The notes under the pieces are model-generated. The model was not told where the DNA came from. It searched no databases and saw only the letters and a program-made list of their open reading frames with translations. A stretch of 6,401 nt of DNA from contig JAUQXD010001031.1 in the NCBI GenBank assembly GCA_030834835.1, positions 1 to 6,401 of the forward strand, in the 5' to 3' direction. Source of the stretch: Thermoflexales bacterium. GTDB taxonomy: Bacteria > Chloroflexota > Anaerolineae > Fen-1058. This document shows positions 1 to 6,401 of the stretch, one piece after another (the stretch's first letter is position 1; the number at the start of each line of letters is the position of its first letter). The translations under genes were made by a program, and so were the position numbers.

Positions 1-2
1 CG

Positions 3-983
3 GTAACCGGTCTCTTAGGTATAGGTGGGATCACCACTGTCAACTATTTGGGGGGACAGCGGGTTGACGTGTGGTGGGTGGGCGTGCTGGACGCTGTCAG
101 CGGTATTTCGGTCTTTGCTACATCGGGCATTATAACGGCGCTAGTGGCACCGCGAGCGGTCAGCCCGCGGTGGATAAGGATCTTGGCGATTATTGTCATA
201 ATCGTAACGTTGGCAGATGCAGTGACCAGTGGATCGAAAGGCCCGTTCGTCTATATTTTCTTCTATCTGATCTGCGCGGTGCTCTCCATCCACCAGGCTC
301 CGCCATGGCGATTGATGCTGATCGTCGTGTTAGGATACTTGTTGGTAATTGAGCCGTTTGTATCTTTTGCCCGGATTCAGGCTGTATTGTCCGGGGCGCG
401 GACTGCCGCTGATCGGGCAACTGTTTTCGAAGACGCGGTCAGTCAAGGCGCATTGACGGTGCAAGGCGATGTGGGCAACATTAAAGTGGAATCACTGTTT
501 AGGGGCATCTATCCACTGGCCGGTGAGCTCACTCGCCGGAATTCATGGCTAGATGGCTACTGGCGTGGCATCACTTTCGATCAGGGGTTGAGGGCGCTGG
601 TACCCCGCGCGCTGGCGCCTGATAAACCCGATATGAACATCGGCAACTTCATGGCGCACACCGTGGGGGTTGATATCGGGGTGGTTGATCCAAACAATAA
701 TATTACGAGCGTAGCGGTATCGATCCCGTTTGAGTTTGTCGGCAATTACGGTTGGCTGGCGGGTATTGTGGCCTTCCCCTTAATCGGTCTGGTGTGGGCT
801 CTAGTCTGTGGGTGGTTGTTATCACCCGCGCGGATATCCAATCATCCGTTAACGCCTTGGTTGGTTGGTATGACGCTGAGCATGGAAGCAGCAATTGGGC
901 ATTTTCTTGCCGCCTGGCGGGATTTGTCCATTCCACTGATAACCGCTTTTGTTGTCTGGCTTTTTCTGAAAAAGCGGCTCTAG
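3..983 (+). CDS. Wzy-like oligosaccharide repeat-unit (O-antigen) polymerase, 5'-partial
   Basis: Polytopic inner-membrane protein, probably the enzyme that polymerises lipid-linked oligosaccharide repeat units at the periplasmic face. The first in-frame start-like codon is TTG at 48, but the frame stays open back to base 3 with membrane-protein-like residues, so the true start lies left of the window and the N-terminus is missing. Counting the TTG as residue 1, hydrophobic segments lie near 11-34, 43-60, 64-81, 88-105, 232-258, 266-290 and 293-308. A long polar loop spans about 106-222. Family-like marks are SGSKGP (61-66) at a helix start, PRALAPDKP (186-194) in the loop, and FEFVGNYGW (228-236) leading into the next helix, all reminiscent of the oligosaccharide repeat-unit polymerase group. 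It ends 8 bases before the next gene. Wzy proteins diverge strongly, so the assignment rests on topology, short motifs and context; an unrelated polysaccharide membrane protein is the main alternative. Confidence 0.72.
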   Translation, partial: VTGLLGIGGITTVNYLGGQRVDVWWVGVLDAVSGISVFATSGIITALVAPRAVSPRWIRILAIIVIIVTLADAVTSGSKGPFVYIFFYLICAVLSIHQAPPWRLMLIVVLGYLLVIEPFVSFARIQAVLSGARTAADRATVFEDAVSQGALTVQGDVGNIKVESLFRGIYPLAGELTRRNSWLDGYWRGITFDQGLRALVPRALAPDKPDMNIGNFMAHTVGVDIGVVDPNNNITSVAVSIPFEFVGNYGWLAGIVAFPLIGLVWALVCGWLLSPARISNHPLTPWLVGMTLSMEAAIGHFLAAWRDLSIPLITAFVVWLFLKKRL

Positions 984-991
984 GGTAGAAG
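982..991 (+). promoter_or_regulatory. Ribosome binding site overlapping the stop codon of the preceding gene
   Basis: AGGG at 982-985 sits six bases before the ATG at 992 and shares bases with the TAG stop (981-983) of the upstream gene. This is a plausible Shine-Dalgarno core and supports translational coupling of the two membrane proteins. It favours the ATG at 992 over the in-frame ATG at 1022. Confidence 0.5.
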
Positions 992-2356
992 ATGAATCAA
1001 ACTGCGGAGCCCTCCGACCGCATGTTATCCACGCAATCCAGGGCGTTGCGCGCTGCGGGTGTGATAGAGCCGACGAGGCAAGCGAGTAGGCAAGCGGCCT
1101 ACGCCGCTGTCACGCTATGCCTGGCCGTGGTTCACCTGCTGCTGCCGATCGAGCGCGGTTTCCCCGTCATTCGGATTGCGGGTTATCCTTTTACGCTGAC
1201 GATCCTTGTGAGCGTTGCCGCGTTTGTATTTGTGGTCGTTGATTCCAACGGCGCGATCTTTTATCACCTGCCCAGGCGTTATTTCCCGCATCAAATATTG
1301 GTGACAGTCACATTGTTCGTGTCGGCGTTGCTCGCCAGCGACGTAACCGCCGGGTTATTTGTCGTCTTGTCGTACTGTGCGACGTTCGCATTTGATTTTC
1401 TGGTTGTTTACTATTTGTTTCAGCGCGGATTCCGGCGAGCGTTTGTACTCATTATCTGCGGCGTGGCTGCTGTGGCGGCCGCCGTAGGGATCATAGAAGG
1501 GCTGTTTCGTTCGTACGTAAGCATCTATGCGGAGTGGTTTCTGGGATATGATTTTTCGCCGATGAGTTACGCCATGACGCGCCCGGACTTCCGGGCGTTA
1601 GGCACGTTGGGCAACCCGATTCTGTATGCGGTAGCCATGACACTAGCTGTGCCATTTGCACTTGAGGTCCGAAACCGGGTGATCCGGTATGGCCTGGCAA
1701 CCGCACTGTTTCTAGCCTCAACCCTTGCGATCTCAACCACAGCGGTGGTCGTATGGTTCGTGTTCGGCCTGGGGTTCCTAGTGCTAACCAAACATCGGAA
1801 GCGTCTTATCCTGTTGACCGTTATCGTGGTGGGCGTGGGGATTGGCGTGCGGACGAATCTAGTGGGTGATGACGTCGCAGGTTTTGATAGTGTTGCGCAG
1901 CGATTGATGGGAGGGAATCCGGACAATACCAACACCCGGCAATTACTGCTTGATCAGACGCTGGAGTCATTTCGTAACGAGCGATCAGTAATCACAATTC
2001 TATTTGGACATGGCCTGAAGACCACGAAGGAGTTAGTCCGCGGCCTGGGTGTCGGCTCACTAACCACCGTCGATAACACCTATGCCACCTTGCTGTATGA
2101 GACCGGCCTGGCAGGGTTAGGTGCTTTTGGCTTGATGGGACTGAACGTCATCGTGGGTCTGCGACGATTTGCCAGACTAAATTTATATTGGTACGCCGCG
2201 CTCAGTCTATTTGTGGTGTGCCTGGCTTTTGATGCGCTGTATTACAGTACCTTCAATTTTCTATGGGTGGCATCGATCGCCTCGCTGATGTTTGAGGCAA
2301 AAAGCAGATCGCGCGACACGTTCACAACGACCAGTCAGACACAGCAGGTCGGTTGA
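992..2356 (+). CDS. O-antigen ligase/polymerase superfamily (WaaL/Wzy_C) membrane protein
   Basis: A 454-residue inner-membrane protein likely to move undecaprenyl-linked glycan to an acceptor (lipid A core in WaaL, another chain in Wzy). After a polar N-terminus of about 34 residues come roughly 12 hydrophobic segments, near 35-52, 65-83, 101-116, 119-143, 149-170, 207-225, 231-247, 249-266, 271-287, 369-389, 398-416 and 418-434. A large extracytoplasmic loop spans about 288-368, matching Wzy_C architecture and length. Arg201 followed by GTLGNP (204-209) resembles the conserved R-x-x-G-T-F-x-N-P stretch of the family. At the end of the big loop, D361-N362, then nine residues, then G372-L-A-G375, follows the WaaL H[NSQ]-x9-G-x-x-[GTY] pattern, except that Asp stands where the catalytic His is expected. 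That makes polymerase versus ligase uncertain. It sits 8 bases after the other membrane protein and ends 47 bases before the glycosyltransferase start. Confidence 0.82.
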   Translation: MNQTAEPSDRMLSTQSRALRAAGVIEPTRQASRQAAYAAVTLCLAVVHLLLPIERGFPVIRIAGYPFTLTILVSVAAFVFVVVDSNGAIFYHLPRRYFPHQILVTVTLFVSALLASDVTAGLFVVLSYCATFAFDFLVVYYLFQRGFRRAFVLIICGVAAVAAAVGIIEGLFRSYVSIYAEWFLGYDFSPMSYAMTRPDFRALGTLGNPILYAVAMTLAVPFALEVRNRVIRYGLATALFLASTLAISTTAVVVWFVFGLGFLVLTKHRKRLILLTVIVVGVGIGVRTNLVGDDVAGFDSVAQRLMGGNPDNTNTRQLLLDQTLESFRNERSVITILFGHGLKTTKELVRGLGVGSLTTVDNTYATLLYETGLAGLGAFGLMGLNVIVGLRRFARLNLYWYAALSLFVVCLAFDALYYSTFNFLWVASIASLMFEAKSRSRDTFTTTSQTQQVG

Positions 2357-2391
2357 CGTGCTGGCCTATCGGATAATCGACAGACTAATCT

Positions 2392-2403
2392 GAGACGGGT
2401 TTG
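2392..2403 (+). promoter_or_regulatory. Weak ribosome binding site deciding ATG 2404 over TTG 2401
   Basis: A purine-rich GAGACGGG lies at 2392-2399. Its GGG is four bases from the ATG at 2404 but only one base from the TTG at 2401, so the ATG is the more credible start. The 47-base spacer (2357-2403) is the largest gap in the window; it also contains TTGACG (2353-2358) and GATAAT (2372-2377), whose 13-base spacing is too short for a standard sigma-70 promoter. Confidence 0.4.
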
Positions 2404-3615
2404 ATGACATATCGCGTCGCGTTAGTTACTCACACGATAGGTGGTGGCGTATGGTCGGTCGTACGCTTCTTGGAAGATGTTTTGCACCAGAGCAAACGAT
2501 ATAAGCCCGAGGTGATTGTGTTAGCAACCTCGGCGCGCGACATGGCAAGCGTGCGACTGCTGGCGCCGCACAGCTGGCTGAAGGGCATACGGGTCGTACC
2601 CGTTCAGGTCGACGGCAATTCGATTCGACAGGTTGGAGCATTCTTGACGGAATTTGAATTTCAGCGCTATCAGCCTCGACCGGCTTTGACCGATTTGTTG
2701 CTTGATTACGATCTGATTCAGGTCGTCGCGGGTACGCCGGCCTGGGGCGCGGTTACGCGACCACTGGCCGTGCCGGTGTGTCTGTTTGCGGCCACCACCG
2801 CTCAACAAGAACGGATGACTGTAATCCAACGGGCACGCGGACTGCGCAAATTGTGGACACAGCGGATGACGCAGATTACGACTCGCATTGAGCGTCAAAC
2901 GCTGCCACGCATGATGCATGTATTTGCAGAAAGCGACTACACACAGAAACTTTTTGATGGCTACCTTGAACCGACTCGTCTTGAACTGGGACCGCCGGGC
3001 GTAGACAGCCAGTTTTTTAGACCCCGGTCGTCGTATGCGGCAACCGGGTACATTCTGTCGGTGGGCCGATTCACGGACCCGCGAAAAAATGTACGCCTGT
3101 TGATCGATGCATATAGCCGACTCAGAAAAGTGTCGCCCACCGCTCCGTCTCTGGTGCTAGCGGGCCGGACTGGAATCTCCGTGCAAGACATGGCTTACGC
3201 CCAGGCACTTGGAGTCGCCGGTCAGATCAGTGTCTGGACGGATGTGTCGCGCAGTGAGCTGTGCACTCTCTATCAAAACGCGGCCTTATTTGCATTGTCT
3301 TCGGATGAAGAGGGTCTGGGCGTTGTGATCCTGGAAGCGATGGCGTGTGGTTTGCCGGTTGTCAGCACGGACTGCGGCGGACCGGCGACCGCTATTCAGC
3401 CTGAAATAACCGGACTATTGACACCAGTCGGTGATGCGGCGGCCCTGGCTGAAGCTATGCGCGCCTTACTGGACGATCCAGATCGACGCCGAAAAATAGG
3501 GCAGACCGCGCGGGCTTGTATTGAGGACCGCTTCTCGTTGGAGGCGGCTGGCCGGGTATATCTTGACGCCTACGATCAATTGTTGTCGGGCAGCACTGAA
3601 ATGGGGCCTGAGTAA
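2404..3615 (+). CDS. Glycosyltransferase family 4 (GT-B fold) protein
   Basis: A 403-residue cytoplasmic or membrane-associated glycosyltransferase that probably adds one sugar from a nucleotide-sugar donor to the growing lipid-linked repeat unit; retaining chemistry is usual for GT4. The N-terminal Rossmann-like half begins VALVTHTIGGGVWSVVRFL (5-23), where the glycine run resembles the GG(V/A) turn of GT-B acceptor domains. The C-terminal donor domain starts at about 214. It carries SVGRF..PRKN (219-229, with Arg222 and Lys228 in the usual phosphate-binding positions), LVLAGR (250-255), and the EX7E signature E303-GLGVVIL-E311 followed by AMACGLPVVSTD. A final helix around 376-394 packs back as in the family. 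Length is typical. No signal peptide or strong membrane helix is visible. The TTG at 2401 would add one residue, but ribosome-binding-site spacing favours ATG. It is followed after six bases by the amidotransferase gene. Donor, acceptor and linkage cannot be read from the sequence. Confidence 0.9.
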   Translation: MTYRVALVTHTIGGGVWSVVRFLEDVLHQSKRYKPEVIVLATSARDMASVRLLAPHSWLKGIRVVPVQVDGNSIRQVGAFLTEFEFQRYQPRPALTDLLLDYDLIQVVAGTPAWGAVTRPLAVPVCLFAATTAQQERMTVIQRARGLRKLWTQRMTQITTRIERQTLPRMMHVFAESDYTQKLFDGYLEPTRLELGPPGVDSQFFRPRSSYAATGYILSVGRFTDPRKNVRLLIDAYSRLRKVSPTAPSLVLAGRTGISVQDMAYAQALGVAGQISVWTDVSRSELCTLYQNAALFALSSDEEGLGVVILEAMACGLPVVSTDCGGPATAIQPEITGLLTPVGDAAALAEAMRALLDDPDRRRKIGQTARACIEDRFSLEAAGRVYLDAYDQLLSGSTEMGPE

Positions 3616-3621
3616 AAGCAC

Positions 3622-5394
3622 ATGTGCGGTATTAACGGTATTGTCCGGACGGGTAGTGAAGCGATCAGTCATGACGAATTACTGCGCACGCGGGATTACA
3701 TGTCACTGCGCGGACCGGATGCCTGTGGTGCATGGTTTTCCGCGTCTGGTGAAATTGGATTGGGCCATCGCCGGCTGGCGATTATTGACCTGTCGCCGGC
3801 CGGCGAGCAGCCGATGAGCCGGGAGAATGGCCGGTATCAGATCGTCTTCAACGGTGAAATCTACAACTACCGTGAACTGCGGGCCGAATTAGAGCGAGCA
3901 GGCGTGCAGTTCCAATCGCACAGTGACACCGAAGTCATCCTGGCCTTATATGCGCGCGAAGGCGTGACGATGTTGAAGCGACTGCGCGGGATGTTTGCAC
4001 TGGGGGTATGGGATGAAGCCGAGCACCGGCTGCTGCTGGCGCGCGATCCATACGGCATCAAGCCGCTATACTATTCCGCCGAAGACGGATGCTTAAGATT
4101 TGCTTCACAGGTCAAGGCCCTGGAAGCCGGCGGCCGAATTTCGCGTGAGCCTGATGCGGCCGGCGTCGTGGGCTTCCTGATGTGGGGTTCGGTGCCTGAG
4201 CCCTTTACTATTCGCCAGGCTGTAAAAGCAGTGCCGGCCGGCCACTATTTGCTGGTCGAGCAGGGTCAGCTCAAGGCGGCGCAAGCTTACGATCAATTCA
4301 CACAACCAGAGCGCGCAACGCAGCCGGTCGACGAAGCCGTGAGTGACTCGGTGCGGGCGCACTTGATTGCCGATGTGCCGGTGGCGGTGTTCCTGTCATC
4401 CGGTCTCGATTCCAGTTTGATTACAGCCTTAGCGTGCCGCTATCTGCCCAGGCCGCCGATTACCTTGACGGTGCGCTTTCGGCGCTTAATCGATACCCCC
4501 TATGACGAAGGGCCGCTGGCGGCTGAAGTGGCGCGCACGTTAGGCACACAACACGTCGAGCAGACGGTGTCGCGGCAGAATTTTCCGGGCCTGTGGCCCC
4601 GAGTGATCGAGGCGATGGATCAGCCGAGTATCGACGGTTTCAACACCTATGTGGTCAGTCAGATTGCACATGATGCCGGGGTGAAGGTGGTGCTGTCCGG
4701 GTTGGGCGGCGATGAACTTTTGGGAGGCTACTCATCTTTTCGAGAGGTGCCGCGGTGGCGAGCGCTGGCCGCGTACGGGCGGCGTGTGCCTGCCCTCAGC
4801 GCTGTCTGGCCGCGCCTGGCCGGGCGCGGCCGACCCAATCAACCCAAGTTGCGTGGCTTTCTGCGGTATGGCGGAACGCTGCCTGGCGCTTATTTCTTGC
4901 GGCGCGGCTTATACTTGCCGGAAGAACTGCCCACGCTGATCGATCCGGACCTGGCCGCCGCCGGACTGGCAGCTTATAACCCGCTGACGAACGGATCAGA
5001 TTTATTGAATACCTACTCTCAGACAGCTGATCAGACCGATTGGGAGCGGGTCCACATCATGGAGTCAGCGCAGTACATGCGGAATCAATTGCTGCGCGAC
5101 GCTGATTGGGCGTCAATGGCCCATTCGCTGGAATTGCGTGTCCCGCTGGTGGATGCGTGGTTGCGCGCGCACCTGGCGGCGCAGCACTTCGAGCCGGTGC
5201 GCAGCCAGAGCAAGGCGGCGATGGTGCGCCAAATTGCGCCAGATCTGCCCGCTGCATTGTGGACCCGGCCCAAGTCGGGCTTCTTCATGCCAGTCATGGA
5301 TTGGCTTGATGAAGAGGGGCCTGCCACAGAGGCCCCGCGCTGGGGACGTGATTCGCGCCGCCTAGCCAGGCGTGTGCTGGCGCAGTTTATCTAA
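3622..5394 (+). CDS. asnB: AsnB-like glutamine-dependent amidotransferase (asparagine synthetase family)
   Basis: A 590-residue two-domain cytoplasmic enzyme. The N-terminal class II glutaminase has Cys2 as nucleophile after Met removal, fixing the start. It also has RGPDACGAW (30-38), GHRRLAI (48-54), NGEIYNY (77-83), SDTE (101-104) and ARDPYGIKPLYY (140-151). The synthetase domain has the ATP pyrophosphatase loop SSGLDSS (259-265), MDQPSIDGFNTY (332-343), LSGLGGDELLGGY (358-370), a substrate-pocket stretch LLRDADWASMAHSLELRVP (490-508), and KSGFF (551-555). The family hydrolyses glutamine and passes ammonia to an AMP-activated carboxylate; AsnB proper makes asparagine from aspartate. Here the usual SGEG(S/A)DE motif has Leu361 in place of Glu. 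In context this suggests an exopolysaccharide-type paralogue that may amidate a sugar acid, as proposed for WbpS of Pseudomonas and WbtH of Francisella. That role is inference, and the symbol denotes the family rather than proven asparagine synthesis. It lies between two glycosyltransferase genes, 6 and 12 bases away. Confidence 0.93.
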   Translation: MCGINGIVRTGSEAISHDELLRTRDYMSLRGPDACGAWFSASGEIGLGHRRLAIIDLSPAGEQPMSRENGRYQIVFNGEIYNYRELRAELERAGVQFQSHSDTEVILALYAREGVTMLKRLRGMFALGVWDEAEHRLLLARDPYGIKPLYYSAEDGCLRFASQVKALEAGGRISREPDAAGVVGFLMWGSVPEPFTIRQAVKAVPAGHYLLVEQGQLKAAQAYDQFTQPERATQPVDEAVSDSVRAHLIADVPVAVFLSSGLDSSLITALACRYLPRPPITLTVRFRRLIDTPYDEGPLAAEVARTLGTQHVEQTVSRQNFPGLWPRVIEAMDQPSIDGFNTYVVSQIAHDAGVKVVLSGLGGDELLGGYSSFREVPRWRALAAYGRRVPALSAVWPRLAGRGRPNQPKLRGFLRYGGTLPGAYFLRRGLYLPEELPTLIDPDLAAAGLAAYNPLTNGSDLLNTYSQTADQTDWERVHIMESAQYMRNQLLRDADWASMAHSLELRVPLVDAWLRAHLAAQHFEPVRSQSKAAMVRQIAPDLPAALWTRPKSGFFMPVMDWLDEEGPATEAPRWGRDSRRLARRVLAQFI

Positions 5395-5397
5395 AAT

Positions 5398-5406
5398 GAG
5401 CAGGCG
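5398..5406 (+). promoter_or_regulatory. Ribosome binding site of the second glycosyltransferase gene
   Basis: GAGCAGG (5398-5404) starts three bases after the TAA of the amidotransferase gene. The GAG lies six bases before ATG 5407, while the AGG lies very close to it. An upstream ATG at 5396 opens only eight codons in another frame and is not a gene start. Confidence 0.4.
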
Positions 5407-6401
5407 ATGTTGCGCATCTTGACGGTGGTTGGCCGGTATTTGCCCGGCTTTCGGGCGGGCGGTCCCATTCGCTCCATCGCGAATATGGTGGACTGGCTGG
5501 GCGACGAGTTTGAGTTTTATATCATGACAGCTGATCGGGATTTAGGCGATAGTCGCCCATACCCTAGTGTCCGCCTTGATAGCTGGCAACCAGTGGGCAA
5601 AGGACACGTACGTTACGTGCCTGCCCCAGCCGCGTATCCGTGGGTCTGGCGTCAATGGTTACGGGAGATTGACTGCGACATACTTTACCTAAATAGTTGT
5701 TTTACCGCTTCAACTCGTTCGATTTTGTTGTTGCGGCGGCTCGGTCTGTTGCCAAAGATTCCGCTCATTCTGGCTCCACGTGGCGAGTTTTCACCCGGAG
5801 CACTGGCGCTCAAGTCCCACAAAAAACGCTGGTATCTACAGCTGACCCGCTGGCTAGGTTTTTATTCGGGCGTCATCTGGCATGCTTCCAGTGAGTTGGA
5901 GCAGCAAGACATCGAGCGCATTTTCGGCTGTGAACTTGAGCGCGGCCAAGGTCGAATTATTGTGGCACCCAATCTACCAGCACGAGTGTTTGGCGATGAT
6001 AGCGAAGCGACGATTTCGCCCAAGTTGTCCAAAACACCGGGCCAGGCGCGGCTTGCCTTCTTGTCCCGCATCACCCGGAAAAAGAATCTGGCTGGCGCAC
6101 TCAATATGTTAAAAAACGCGCCTGGTCAGATCCAGTTTGACATTTATGGGCCGATCGAAGACACGGCTTACTGGCGAGAATGCCAGGAACTGATCGACCA
6201 GTTGCCGGCCCAGGTGATGGTCACTTATCGGGGTGAAATCGCGCCCGAGGCTGTGCCAGGCACCTTAGCACAGTATCATGCTTTATTGTTTCCAACCCAC
6301 GGCGAGAATTTTGGGCATGTAGTGTTAGAGGCTTGGCGGTCAGGCTGTGTGGTAATATTGAGCGATCAAACTCCATGGCGTGGCCTGCGTGAGCGGCAGA
6401 T
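5407..6401 (+). CDS. Glycosyltransferase family 4 (GT-B fold) protein, 3'-partial
   Basis: No stop occurs before the right edge; 331 complete codons and two bases of the next are present, so perhaps 40-80 residues are missing if it has usual family length. I translated it by hand from the ATG. The N-terminus reads VVGRYLPGFRAGGPIRS (7-23), the GGP-R-S type seen in polysaccharide GT4 enzymes with YLPG.KSGGP starts. LAPRGEFSPGALALKSHKKR (122-141) is another mark of that subgroup. The donor domain has FLSRITRKKNL (218-228, Arg221 with Lys225/226), FDIYGP (244-249), and EX7E as E300-NFGHVVL-E308, then a TPWRGL stretch (322-327) usual for the C-terminal lobe. It likely adds one sugar to the cytoplasmic lipid-linked repeat unit. 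It differs clearly from the GT4 protein at 2404-3615, so the two probably have different acceptors. Sugar specificity cannot be deduced. Confidence 0.9.
   Translation, partial: MLRILTVVGRYLPGFRAGGPIRSIANMVDWLGDEFEFYIMTADRDLGDSRPYPSVRLDSWQPVGKGHVRYVPAPAAYPWVWRQWLREIDCDILYLNSCFTASTRSILLLRRLGLLPKIPLILAPRGEFSPGALALKSHKKRWYLQLTRWLGFYSGVIWHASSELEQQDIERIFGCELERGQGRIIVAPNLPARVFGDDSEATISPKLSKTPGQARLAFLSRITRKKNLAGALNMLKNAPGQIQFDIYGPIEDTAYWRECQELIDQLPAQVMVTYRGEIAPEAVPGTLAQYHALLFPTHGENFGHVVLEAWRSGCVVILSDQTPWRGLRERQ

Larger units (their letters stand above)
1..6401 (+). other. Probable co-transcribed polysaccharide biosynthesis gene cluster, incomplete at both ends
   Basis: Five genes point the same way with gaps of 8, 47, 6 and 12 bases and no terminator-like GC-rich hairpin followed by T-run between them, which is the expected pattern for a single transcript. 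The mix of a repeat-unit polymerase-like protein, a ligase-superfamily protein, two GT4 transferases and an AsnB-like modifying enzyme matches Wzx/Wzy-dependent polysaccharide loci. Flippase, priming transferase, chain-length regulator and nucleotide-sugar genes would have to lie outside the window. No stretch of more than 47 bases lacks a gene. Confidence 0.8.

Noticed and set aside
1567..1935. 122-codon open frame on the - strand
   Set aside because: Antisense to the ligase-superfamily gene; its Thr/Arg/Asn-rich product mirrors hydrophobic codons on the + strand and shows no domain.
2381..2392. Small inverted repeat CAGA-CTAA-TCTG after the ligase-superfamily gene
   Set aside because: A four-base-pair stem with no following T-run is too weak to be a terminator and is expected by chance.
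2521..2919. 132-codon open frame on the - strand
   Set aside because: It lies wholly antisense to the GT4 gene, has low-complexity Arg/His/Ser-rich composition, and no recognisable motif; it is a composition shadow.
3521..3817. 98-codon + frame spanning the junction of the glycosyltransferase and amidotransferase genes
   Set aside because: It overlaps two well-supported genes out of frame, and its product resembles nothing recognisable.
3571..4298. An 11-base direct repeat (TACGATCAATT) at 3571-3581 and 4288-4298
   Set aside because: Both copies are coding (Ala-Tyr-Asp-Gln) in unrelated proteins; similarity does not extend, so chance is sufficient.
4712..5365. Several 65-80 codon open frames in other + frames inside the amidotransferase gene
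   Set aside because: The GC-rich gene suppresses stop codons in alternative frames; products are Arg/Ala/Cys-rich without motifs, and the main frame is certain from its catalytic motifs.
5396..5422. Eight-codon leader-like open frame starting at ATG 5396
   Set aside because: It ends within the glycosyltransferase start region and has no attenuator-like hairpins or codon runs; the bases serve better as the ribosome site of ATG 5407.
5697..6112. Short open frames on both strands at 5697-5894, 5862-6104 and 5882-6112
   Set aside because: All lie within the second GT4 gene, whose reading frame is continuous from 5407 to the edge and carries the family motifs.

Overview
The window holds five protein genes, all on the + strand and closely packed: gaps of 8, 47, 6 and 12 bases, with about 98% of the window coding. 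It is part of a bacterial surface-polysaccharide (O-antigen, capsule or exopolysaccharide) biosynthesis cluster. The first gene runs off the left edge and the last runs off the right edge, so the cluster extends in both directions. I see no RNA genes, mobile elements, CRISPR arrays, convincing promoters or terminators.

Layout: (1) bases 3-983, the C-terminal part of a polytopic membrane protein resembling Wzy-type oligosaccharide repeat-unit polymerases; (2) 992-2356, a complete 12-TM-like protein of the O-antigen ligase/polymerase (WaaL/Wzy_C) superfamily; (3) 2404-3615, a complete GT4-type glycosyltransferase; (4) 3622-5394, a complete AsnB-like glutamine-dependent amidotransferase; (5) 5407 to the end, a second, distinct GT4-type glycosyltransferase, cut by the right edge.

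The expected division of labour is as follows. The two glycosyltransferases add sugars to a lipid-linked repeat unit on the cytoplasmic face of the inner membrane. The AsnB-like enzyme probably transfers ammonia from glutamine to a carboxylate, plausibly a uronic acid of the repeat unit. The two membrane proteins polymerise the exported units and/or transfer the polymer to an acceptor. The flippase, initiating transferase, chain-length regulator and nucleotide-sugar genes expected for such a pathway are not in this window.

The organism is a bacterium of moderate to moderately high GC content. Two LPS/O-antigen-type membrane proteins hint at a diderm, but I cannot place it in a phylum from this sequence. 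I did not find a new type of system. The points most worth checking are active-site departures: Leu in place of a usually conserved Glu in the AsnB-like synthetase domain, and Asp in place of the catalytic His in the ligase-like motif of gene 2.
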